A stretch of 43,228 nt of DNA from an uncultured Flammeovirgaceae bacterium (lineage in GTDB: Bacteria; Bacteroidota; Bacteroidia; Cytophagales; Cyclobacteriaceae), in NCBI GenBank assembly GCA_937899105.1, contig CALBPF010000312.1, positions 1 through 43,228 on the forward strand, read 5' to 3'. Below, one piece after another: positions 36,082-43,228 of the stretch. The stretch's first letter is position 1; each line of letters opens with the position of its first letter. A program made the position numbers and the translations under genes. The notes under the pieces are model-generated. The model made no database searches, was not told where the DNA came from, and was given only the letters and a program-made list of their open reading frames with translations.

Positions 36082-39000
36082 GGTCCATTGTAAGTTCTTT
36101 GATCGCCCGCTCAACAGATTCCCGTTCTGGCTTGATGCCCGTCATCAAGTACTTAAAATTAACTTTGATGCTGTTTGAAAAAGCAAGGAATATAGGCAAG
36201 ATGAAGAGTGTCATAAATGTGGCTATGGCAATGCCATAGGCAATGGATATGGCCATGGGTATTAAAAACTGAGCCTGGAAACTTTTTTCTAATATCAACG
36301 GGGCCAGACCGGCTATGGTCGTAATAGAGGTAAGGAAAATGGCTCTGAACCTTGATCTGCCGGTTTCGTAAAGCGCCTCTTCAAACTTTAGCCCTTCTTT
36401 AAGGAAGCTGTTGAACTTGCCGGTAAAGACTAACCCATCATTGACTACGATACCTAATAATGCCACTACACCCAGCATAGAAAGTACATTTACGGGGAAG
36501 CCATGAATCCAATGGCCTAGGGCTACACCAATGATACCCAGAGGTATTAAAGCCAGTAAAAGAAAGGGTTGGCTATATGATCTAAAGGCAAATACTATGA
36601 CCACATAAATAAGAAATACCACCGCGGGCAGCACGTTACCTGCCGAGCGGGCAATCTTGCCGACTTCCCGGTTTTGACCTTCAAAGCTGACAGTTATGCC
36701 AGGGTATTTTGCTTCAATCTCCGGTGCCACCTCTGTTCTCAACTTCTGCATTACGCTGGTGGCGCTTTCTTTGGGGTTAACCATATCGGCGTCTACGGTA
36801 ATCTCACGTATGCCGTCCAGGTGATTAATGGCCACATCTCCACGTTCTATGCTATAAGTGGCTATTTCTGATAGCGGTACTCTCCCGTTTTGTGTAACAA
36901 TTTCTATGTCGTTAATATCATTAAGACTGGATCTGTTCTGCTTTGCATATCGCACCCAAACTTTAACTTCATTTTCTCCTCGCTGCAGCCGTTGTGCTTC
37001 GTTACCAAAAAAAGCGTTTCTCACTTGCCTCATAACATCGTTGAGCGATAGTCCAAGAAGTTGGGCGTTATCTTTAAGTGTCAGGTTTATTTCTTTTATC
37101 CCTTTTGGGCTGCTGTCAACGATATCCTTTACTTTAGGATTGCTTCTTAACTCCTCATAAACAAGTTGTTTTGCTTCATTTAGTTTCTCAATATCTTTAC
37201 CCTGGAGTGAGACTGATACGGGGCTACCGCCAATATTAGCTCCGGAGATGAAACTCAGCTTTTCAACGCCGGAGAGCTCAACCACTTGTTGCCTGATAAG
37301 ATCTGTAATTTCCGGCGAGGAGAGGTCGCGTGTTTCTCCAGGAGACAAATTGACAATTACCGTTGCTTTGGAACTACCCGGGCCTACCTGTTTTAGCACA
37401 TTTAGAATATGTGGGTTGCCTTCCAGGTTGGAACCTAGCTCTTCATTTACTTTCCAGGCGCTATTTTGAACATATGCTGCTGCTGAGTCTGTAATAGCTT
37501 CATTAGTACCCTTGGGTGTCTCTAAACTTATGACAAGCTGATCGCTGGCGTTAGCTGGAAAGAAAGTTACAACTACCACGCCTGATGCAAAAGCAGCTAT
37601 AGTAACGATGAAAAAGAAGATGGCTATAGAAAAAGTCAAAAACTTATGCCTTAGTGCAAATTTGAACGCAGGACTATACAGCCTATCCTTCATGTAGTTC
37701 ATGATTTTATCTCCATATACATTTATTTTATAGAGTTTGGCTTTATCCGTAAGATCCTTAGAGTGCGCGAGGTGGGCAGGCAATATAAGCAGCGCCTCTA
37801 TTAATGAAATGCCAAGTGTAAGTGTCACTACTGTCGCGATATCACTGAAAAAAGAGCCGATGTTCCCTTCGAGAAAATAAAAAACGGCAAATGCTAGTAC
37901 AGTAGTGGTAATAGCCGAAAGTATAGGTGTAAGTACTTCTAAAGTACCCATTATAGCTGACTTGACAGCCGAATTTCCAGCTTCGTACTTAGAGTAAATG
38001 TTCTCGGCAATGACAATACCATCATCCACCAGAATACCAATAACAATGATCATCCCAAACAGCGAGAGCATATTGATAGTCACCCCAAACTGACTTAAGA
38101 CGACAAACATCCCTAGGAAGGAAATAGGTAATCCAAAAGCTACCCAAATGGCCAGATTGGGTCTCAAAAAAATTGATAATAAGAGAAATACCAAAAACAT
38201 CCCTATTAGGGCGTTTTCCAAGAGAAGGGATATCCTACCCTTCAGTACCAGAGAAGTGTCAAAGGTCACTATCAGCTCTATATTATCTTCTTTTTGATTG
38301 TATTGACTTATGTATTCCTTTACCCTGTCGGCTGTTTTTATTAAGTCTTCATTGTTGGTATTGGTAATACCAACTTGAATGGATTGTTTGCCATTGTAGT
38401 ATATCCTATCCGGGGTTTCGCTAAATGTATCACTGATAGTGGCTACATCCCTTAAGTAAATAAGAGTTCCTGTAGAAGTAGACTTAACTACAATATTATT
38501 TAACTCCCTGGAATAATATTCCTTATTATCAGCCCGTATGAGATACTCTTCTTTGTTGGTTTTTATGGAACCGCCGGTTATAATAATGTTAGAGTTAGTA
38601 ACAGCGCTTGCTACATCTTCAAAACTCAGATTATACCGTCTCAGGTTATCTTCTAGCAATGCTATTTCAATTTCTTCATCCGGAAAGCCGGAGAGTGTTA
38701 CTTGAGACAACCCTGGGAAAGCCAGTAAATCCTCTTCGATATCTTCTGCAGTTTTTTTCAAAATACTAAGAGGTACATCGTCACCAGTGACTACAAATAC
38801 AATTGACTCCCTTCTATTTTCAACTTTTTCAACTATCGGAGGTTCAATGTTAGTGGGGAAGGAAGGGATTCGGTCTACTGCATTTTTAACGTCGTCTAAA
38901 ACGATATTAATATCAAACCCTTCCAGCAATTCAATAGTTACAGTACCTAAATTTTCTTCTGAAACTGATGTTACTCTGTCAATACCTGAAATCCCTTTGA

Positions 39001-39214
39001 GGTTTTTTTCTATTTTTTCGATTACACCCTCCTCTACTTCTTCCGGCGATGCCCCGGGGTAATTAACCGTAATGTTTATGGTCTTTGATTCGGAGAGTGG
39101 GAAAATGGAGGAGTTAAGTTTGAAATACCCCAAAATGCCGAAGATCACAAAACCAATAACGCATATGTTAACGGCTACGGGATACTTAATAAAATAGGCA
39201 ATGAATTGCTTCAT
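36068..39214 (-). CDS. RND efflux pump inner-membrane transporter
   Basis: The 1048-residue protein has the full RND architecture: TM1 at the N-terminus, two large periplasmic domains and twelve TMs. The TM4 proton-relay acidic pair is present in GILVDDGIVIAENIY. FPLSESKTINITVNYPGASPEEVEE is the usual porter-domain start. Length is normal for AcrB/HAE-type pumps; the drug or lipid substrate cannot be inferred. It follows the adaptor gene by 18 bp and overlaps the TolC gene, so all three are co-transcribed. Confidence 0.95.
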   Translation of the reverse strand: MKQFIAYFIKYPVAVNICVIGFVIFGILGYFKLNSSIFPLSESKTINITVNYPGASPEEVEEGVIEKIEKNLKGISGIDRVTSVSEENLGTVTIELLEGFDINIVLDDVKNAVDRIPSFPTNIEPPIVEKVENRRESIVFVVTGDDVPLSILKKTAEDIEEDLLAFPGLSQVTLSGFPDEEIEIALLEDNLRRYNLSFEDVASAVTNSNIIITGGSIKTNKEEYLIRADNKEYYSRELNNIVVKSTSTGTLIYLRDVATISDTFSETPDRIYYNGKQSIQVGITNTNNEDLIKTADRVKEYISQYNQKEDNIELIVTFDTSLVLKGRISLLLENALIGMFLVFLLLSIFLRPNLAIWVAFGLPISFLGMFVVLSQFGVTINMLSLFGMIIVIGILVDDGIVIAENIYSKYEAGNSAVKSAIMGTLEVLTPILSAITTTVLAFAVFYFLEGNIGSFFSDIATVVTLTLGISLIEALLILPAHLAHSKDLTDKAKLYKINVYGDKIMNYMKDRLYSPAFKFALRHKFLTFSIAIFFFIVTIAAFASGVVVVTFFPANASDQLVISLETPKGTNEAITDSAAAYVQNSAWKVNEELGSNLEGNPHILNVLKQVGPGSSKATVIVNLSPGETRDLSSPEITDLIRQQVVELSGVEKLSFISGANIGGSPVSVSLQGKDIEKLNEAKQLVYEELRSNPKVKDIVDSSPKGIKEINLTLKDNAQLLGLSLNDVMRQVRNAFFGNEAQRLQRGENEVKVWVRYAKQNRSSLNDINDIEIVTQNGRVPLSEIATYSIERGDVAINHLDGIREITVDADMVNPKESATSVMQKLRTEVAPEIEAKYPGITVSFEGQNREVGKIARSAGNVLPAVVFLIYVVIVFAFRSYSQPFLLLALIPLGIIGVALGHWIHGFPVNVLSMLGVVALLGIVVNDGLVFTGKFNSFLKEGLKFEEALYETGRSRFRAIFLTSITTIAGLAPLILEKSFQAQFLIPMAISIAYGIAIATFMTLFILPIFLAFSNSIKVNFKYLMTGIKPERESVERAIKELTMDHEKV

Positions 39215-39232
39215 GATTGATGTTTAGAAACG

Positions 39233-40342
39233 TTACTTATAGCTTACTTTCATACCTGGGTGCGCATTGGGTATGACTTCTTGAGCTATCATCATGCCGC
39301 TATCCAAACCTCTTACTATAATACTGTCAGCCAGATAATTGATAGGAATGATTTTTTGCAGGTGCAGCGCACTGTCCTTAATAACGTACATATGATTATT
39401 TTCTACTAGCAGCTCACTGCTTATCATAAAAACATCTTCAAGGCTTTCACCTTCTATTCTGGCCTTTAAGTACTGTCCCTCCCTAAGTCTTTTATCGGCG
39501 ACTTCCACAATCACGTTTATGGTTTGGGTTTCTTGGTCGATTCGTGGGTTGATTCGGCTTATTTTACCTGAATAGAAGTCTTCTCCATTCAAGCTACTGA
39601 GCGATATGGATTGCTCATCCTTTAGGTATCTGCTGTCCGCCGCAGTAATAGCGAGCTCCAGCTCATATACTGTAGGCTCAATAAACTCTCCTAATTTCTG
39701 TCCGCTTCTTACCAGGGAGCCTACATCTACATTAGATTCAGTTACCGTACCTGTAAAAGGAGCTGATATGTAATATTTTGCCAACCTTTCCTGGAGATTT
39801 TTCACCGTATAATAGGTTTGAACGATATTCTTTCCAGTGACAAAAAGCTTTTCTGAATCAGATGTGGTTTTTGGTAGAGGTTCAAGTGGGCCCTCTATAT
39901 TAAAATCACGCAGGTAGGCAGCCCATTTAGTAGAAGCCTCAGGAAAATCCACTTCCATGTCGGGCATCATAGCGGCAATTTGATTGACCAGGGAGCTCTT
40001 ATTTGACTGTAATTGTGCCAGATGTTCGGCGCTGTTTATCCTCAACAGTAACTCTCCTTTACGAAATTTACTGCCTTCTTTAAACACGGTTTTGGTAGCT
40101 AATAAAGTCCCTTGTACCTCGCTGTAAAGTTCCACCTTACGTTTTGCTGTCAACGTACCCGTAGCCTCTATCCAGTAGGGTAATGACTTGAGTGTTACTT
40201 GTTGAGCTTTAACTTTCGTGTATGAAGTTGATGACACAGATTGGGGCTCGCTATTGGCTCTACTGCCCCGCGCAAGGTAAAAAATGGAGATACCCCCAAT
40301 AATGATAATGATGCCAATACCTATACTGATACTTCTTCTCAT
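39233..40342 (-). CDS. RND efflux periplasmic adaptor (membrane fusion protein)
   Basis: The 369-residue protein has an N-terminal membrane anchor or signal (about residues 6-24). HlyD/AcrA domains follow: a barrel-sandwich half (YTKVKAQQVTLKSLPYWIEATGTLTAKRKVEL, GTLLATKTVFKEGSKFRKGELLL), a hairpin, the second half (YISAPFTGTVTESNVDVGSLVRSGQ) and a beta barrel. It should bridge the RND pump and TolC-like channel encoded downstream. It is the first gene of the operon; no TetR/MarR regulator lies next to it. Confidence 0.92.
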   Translation of the reverse strand: MRRSISIGIGIIIIIGGISIFYLARGSRANSEPQSVSSTSYTKVKAQQVTLKSLPYWIEATGTLTAKRKVELYSEVQGTLLATKTVFKEGSKFRKGELLLRINSAEHLAQLQSNKSSLVNQIAAMMPDMEVDFPEASTKWAAYLRDFNIEGPLEPLPKTTSDSEKLFVTGKNIVQTYYTVKNLQERLAKYYISAPFTGTVTESNVDVGSLVRSGQKLGEFIEPTVYELELAITAADSRYLKDEQSISLSSLNGEDFYSGKISRINPRIDQETQTINVIVEVADKRLREGQYLKARIEGESLEDVFMISSELLVENNHMYVIKDSALHLQKIIPINYLADSIIVRGLDSGMMIAQEVIPNAHPGMKVSYK

Positions 40343-40779
40343 TTTTAAAAACGGATTTTAAGCTGCATTTATAATCAATGTATATGGTTTCAATGGCATT
40401 CTAAAGATTTTTATTTTTTTGTATGTCAGTTTAGTTTGTTAAATGACCGTCTCAACATTGGATATCCGAATGTTGAAGTGAAAATTCATTGATGTTAAAC
40501 AGAAGAATAATAACCAATGTTGCAAATATGAGATTTAATCAACCAACAGTCAGATCAGATCTATCAAAGTCCAATTTTAAGGAACGAATACTGTTAGGCT
40601 TTTTAAAACATACTGTCCTAATACAAAGGCGTTGAAATATATCTTCCAATCATTGGACTTAAAAACTGCTCTTGATTAAATAAAAAATTAGCTTTTAAAT
40701 CAAGTCTATTATATTTTACATGTCCTTATTAGCCGCAACATTCAAGTGTTATCATTTTAGTAATTAAAAACATTACGTC
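40343..40779. promoter_or_regulatory. Divergent intergenic region with a 25-nt dyad
   Basis: This 437-bp AT-rich gap separates the RND operon (-) from the CHASE3 sensor (+) and should hold both promoters. The only clear structure is a dyad at 40452-40476: TCAACATT/AATGTTGA around a GGATATCCG core, with two mismatched positions. It lies about 110 bp upstream of the adaptor start. No convincing TTG/TAnnTTTG promoter pair or RNA gene was recognised. Confidence 0.35.
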
Positions 40780-42408
40780 ATGAATAGCTTTTCCGATAAT
40801 TTGGATTCAATCAAGAGACATGCCGTTGAAATAGGTATGAGTGTTGTATTCTTATTGATCCTTATAAATTTTGCCATTTCCTCTTACAGCAAAACGGAAT
40901 TAAACAACCGCAACGAATTTGTAGCTAATCGTTTAGAAGTAAACTCCCGGCTTTCCGAGTTGGATAGGAGCGTTAATCTCATGGATCTTGGATTCAGAGG
41001 GTACTATATGATTAATAAGGACGGCTTTAAAGACCCTTATATGACGGCATTGGACATATACGGGGCGAATCTTGATACCTTAAAGCAAGTACTTGGCAAG
41101 TTGAATTATCACCCGCTGGATAGCATCGACTATATAAAATCAAAAGTGGGTGACTATGCGGCGCTGGTTGGACAGGGTATGGAATTCATTGAATCGGGAC
41201 AACCTGAAAAGGCCGTGGAACTATTTGTAAATGATCCGGGATATGATCTGTGGAGGAACTACAGTCCTGTTCAAGCAAACATAAGAAACTTTGTAAGCGA
41301 TCAGGAGATATTGAACAAAGAGCGGTATCAATCTATCGGTAGAAATTCATTTTATATACAACTGTTGAGCGTGCTCTTAGGGCTTCCCACTCTTATTTTT
41401 GTATTCATTCGCCTGAGGCGCAATGATACCAAACTGAGTTCGCTGTTCGAAGATCTTGACAAAAGCAATCAGGAACTCATCTACAATGAAGGTCATTCCG
41501 AAGCTACGGCTCTAGACGGGCAGCAAGTAATCTCTAAGATCATCCAAAACCTTAAAAATACTTCCACTTTTATTAAAGACATTACGAAAGGCAACCTGAA
41601 TGTGGCATGGAACGGGATGGACGAAAAGACGGATAATTTGAATAAAGATACGCTTGTAGGTGAATTGATCAGTATGCGGGATCAAATGAAGGCCGTTAAA
41701 GCGGATGAAGAGATCCGCTACTGGGTGGCGGAAGGCATCTCAAAATTTTCTGAGATTGTCCGCGATGACCAATCCGGGTTGAAAGGTCTCGGCGAAAAGA
41801 TCGTTTCAGAGGTAGTGACCTACACTAATTCTTTGCAGGGCGCTCTGTTCTTGTTAAATGAAGATAATGCAGACGATAGGTTTCTTGAGCTCGTTAGCGC
41901 TTATGCCTATGATCGAAAGAAATTTCTTGAAAGAAGGGTGGACATTGGTGTAGGTATGGTAGGACAGGTGTATTTGGAAGGACTTACTACCCGGCTTAGC
42001 GATGTACCACAACATTACCTTTCCATTACTTCCGGGTTAGGACATGCGCTACCCGAAAATCTACTCCTTGTGCCTATAAAAGTAAATGATAATATTCAAG
42101 GCATATTGGAGCTGGCTTCCTTTAATGATTATGAAGATCATGTGATTGAATTTTTGGAAAAGGTGTGTGAAATTGTAGCCTCGGCTGTCATTAACACGAA
42201 AACCGCTATGCAGACCAAGCAACTATTAGAGCAAAGCCAGGAAAATACCGAAGAGATGAGATCGCAGGAAGAAGAGATGCGGCAGAATATGGAAGAACTA
42301 CAGGCTACCCAAGAGGAACAGGAGCGGCTACGTACTGAACTGGAAGAGAAAATAGACTTACTCGAATCCGAACTAGCGAAAAAGAACTACGAATACAGCG
42401 CCAAGTAA
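40780..42408 (+). CDS. CHASE3-GAF sensor protein with C-terminal coiled coil
   Basis: The 542-residue protein has TM1 (about residues 15-36), an extracytoplasmic CHASE3-like helical domain (about 38-185; NRLEVNSRLSELDRSVNLMDLGFRGYYMIN), and TM2 (about 190-210). A helical linker with HAMP-like character, a GAF domain (about 310-470) and a C-terminal Gln/Glu-rich coiled coil (about 475-540, EEMRQNMEELQATQEEQERL) follow. No histidine kinase, cyclase or methyl-accepting domain is present. This coiled-coil type is common in Bacteroidota sensors and may pass the signal to a partner protein. It diverges from the RND operon and may or may not relate to it. Confidence 0.88.
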   Translation: MNSFSDNLDSIKRHAVEIGMSVVFLLILINFAISSYSKTELNNRNEFVANRLEVNSRLSELDRSVNLMDLGFRGYYMINKDGFKDPYMTALDIYGANLDTLKQVLGKLNYHPLDSIDYIKSKVGDYAALVGQGMEFIESGQPEKAVELFVNDPGYDLWRNYSPVQANIRNFVSDQEILNKERYQSIGRNSFYIQLLSVLLGLPTLIFVFIRLRRNDTKLSSLFEDLDKSNQELIYNEGHSEATALDGQQVISKIIQNLKNTSTFIKDITKGNLNVAWNGMDEKTDNLNKDTLVGELISMRDQMKAVKADEEIRYWVAEGISKFSEIVRDDQSGLKGLGEKIVSEVVTYTNSLQGALFLLNEDNADDRFLELVSAYAYDRKKFLERRVDIGVGMVGQVYLEGLTTRLSDVPQHYLSITSGLGHALPENLLLVPIKVNDNIQGILELASFNDYEDHVIEFLEKVCEIVASAVINTKTAMQTKQLLEQSQENTEEMRSQEEEMRQNMEELQATQEEQERLRTELEEKIDLLESELAKKNYEYSAK

Positions 42409-42413
42409 ACTAG

Positions 42414-42450
42414 TTTACCTGTTATTTAGGTAAGCCTTCATAGAGGCTTA
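42414..42450 (+). terminator. Two overlapping hairpins after the sensor gene
   Basis: TTACCT/AGGTAA (42415-42420/42428-42433) and TAAGCCT/AGGCTTA (42431-42437/42444-42450) overlap by three bases and are mutually exclusive. An A-run follows on the + strand, so the U-tract expected of a + strand terminator is missing. Position right after the stop codon supports a transcript-end role. Confidence 0.35.
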
Positions 42451-42618
42451 AAAAAATGACAGGAAGACATTGAGATGAATTATTAGACTCCATTTCAATT
42501 TAGTCGACTTTATATATGTATTCAAATTCACTACTACAGTTTGGCAGCAGCGAGTATTTGAACCAATTCAAAACTTCCGGGTTACTCGTTCAAATAGGAT
42601 CATTAAAAGTAGGAGACA

Positions 42619-43179
42619 ATGCAAAGACCCGATTTAGAAAATATAATGTCAGGGGCGGAATTTAACCGGTGGTATTGGACAAAGGAGGAAATGGTGAAGA
42701 TTTGCAGGAACGCTGGACTACCTGTAAACGGGAGAAAATTTGATTTAAGGGATAGGATTATGTATGCGTTGGATAACAAGGGAGAAACCCTGTCCTTGCA
42801 GAAAAAGAATAAACCTATCTCAAAATTTAATTGGGCAAAATCACAACTGACATTAGAAACCGAGATCACAGACAATGTTTCTTTTGGACCTAATTTTAGA
42901 AATTTTTTAAAAAGTCAAATTGGAAATAAATTTTACTGTCACAGTGATTTTATGGATTGGGTCAAGTCAAACGCCGGAAGAACTTTAAGAGATGCGGTAG
43001 AAAAGTGGCTGGAACTTGAACGCCGAAAAGATGATCCTACGTTCAAAAGAGATATTGCTGATAACAATATGTATGCACAATACACCCGCGATTTTATTGA
43101 AGATAACCCCGGCAAAAGTCTTAAAGACGCAAAGAAATTTTGCAAATTAAAAAGCAACATACGACAGGGTGAGGGTTAA
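42619..43179 (+). CDS. SAP domain/DUF6434-type protein
   Basis: The 186-residue cytoplasmic protein begins with a SAP-like helical motif (about residues 10-55; WTKEEMVKICRNAGLPVNGRKFDLRDRIMYAL), as found in nucleic-acid-binding proteins. The second part (about 68-180; FNWAKSQLTLETEITDNVSF...GRTLRDAVEKWLELE) matches the DUF6434 type that often accompanies SAP in bacteria. A purine-rich AGGAG lies 4 nt before the ATG, unusual for Bacteroidota. Function is unknown; DNA or RNA binding is an inference from SAP. Confidence 0.8.
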   Translation: MQRPDLENIMSGAEFNRWYWTKEEMVKICRNAGLPVNGRKFDLRDRIMYALDNKGETLSLQKKNKPISKFNWAKSQLTLETEITDNVSFGPNFRNFLKSQIGNKFYCHSDFMDWVKSNAGRTLRDAVEKWLELERRKDDPTFKRDIADNNMYAQYTRDFIEDNPGKSLKDAKKFCKLKSNIRQGEG

Positions 43180-43228
43180 TTTAGGTTGGAAAATAATGCA
43201 TTAATAATTTAGTTAATTAAATTAAATT

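Noticed and set aside
36082..36114. ATG 36114 as the start of the TolC-like protein
   Set aside because: It adds 11 polar residues in front of a complete signal peptide and lengthens the overlap with the RND gene from 14 to 47 bp.

Overview
The window looks like a chromosomal piece of a Bacteroidota bacterium, most likely a marine/soil Cytophagales-type lineage. This is inferred from family content, not from a marker gene. The pointers are membrane-embedded AraC regulators, carboxypeptidase-like regulatory domains on secreted proteins, a PadR plus prefix-domain FtsX permease pair, a Kdo transferase, moderate-to-low GC, and TAnnTTTG-like -7 boxes. No rRNA, tRNA, CRISPR array, phage gene or autonomous transposase was seen.

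Region 1 (1-22.8 kb, almost all + strand) is an accessory-looking array of secreted or lipid-anchored hydrolases and their regulators. It holds three S41 (tricorn/IRBP-type) peptidases, three class C beta-lactamase-fold serine hydrolases, an HExxH-18-E metallopeptidase, an M1 aminopeptidase fused to a carboxypeptidase-like domain, a leucine-rich-repeat protein, an LA_2272-like surface-repeat protein, and two seven-TM AraC regulators. A PadR / FtsX permease / carboxypeptidase-like operon lies in the middle. Two genes are broken. The gene at 12415-13692 has a deletion and frameshifts. The serine hydrolase at 17978-19871 is split by a 202-bp MITE-like element with imperfect terminal inverted repeats and a 6-bp target duplication. 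An 18-bp dyad (consensus CTCAAATCCGGTTTTGAG) occurs four times in intergenic DNA here, each time upstream of a serine hydrolase or the M1 peptidase.

Region 2 (22.7-29.8 kb, + strand) has a DUF4143-type AAA ATPase whose start codon abuts a 15-bp perfect inverted repeat, then a second orphan FtsX permease. A tight two-gene operon follows: an Ig-like/LVIVD-repeat protein and a secreted beta-propeller with a Met/His-rich repeat.

Region 3 (29.8-34.6 kb, - strand) is a four-gene envelope-glycan operon, transcribed from 34.6 kb downwards: GT22/GT39-like membrane glycosyltransferase, GT9 heptosyltransferase-like enzyme, Kdo transferase (waaA), and a radical SAM/SPASM protein overlapping waaA by 41 bp.

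Region 4 (34.7-40.3 kb, - strand) is a tripartite RND efflux operon: adaptor, inner-membrane RND pump, TolC-like channel. Divergent from it, across a 437-bp gap, is a CHASE3-GAF-coiled-coil sensor with no recognisable output domain, then a small SAP/DUF6434-type protein.

The most unusual observations are the MITE-like insertion, the four-copy 18-bp dyad, and two long palindromes with outward-facing -7-like boxes beside the PadR and AAA-ATPase genes.
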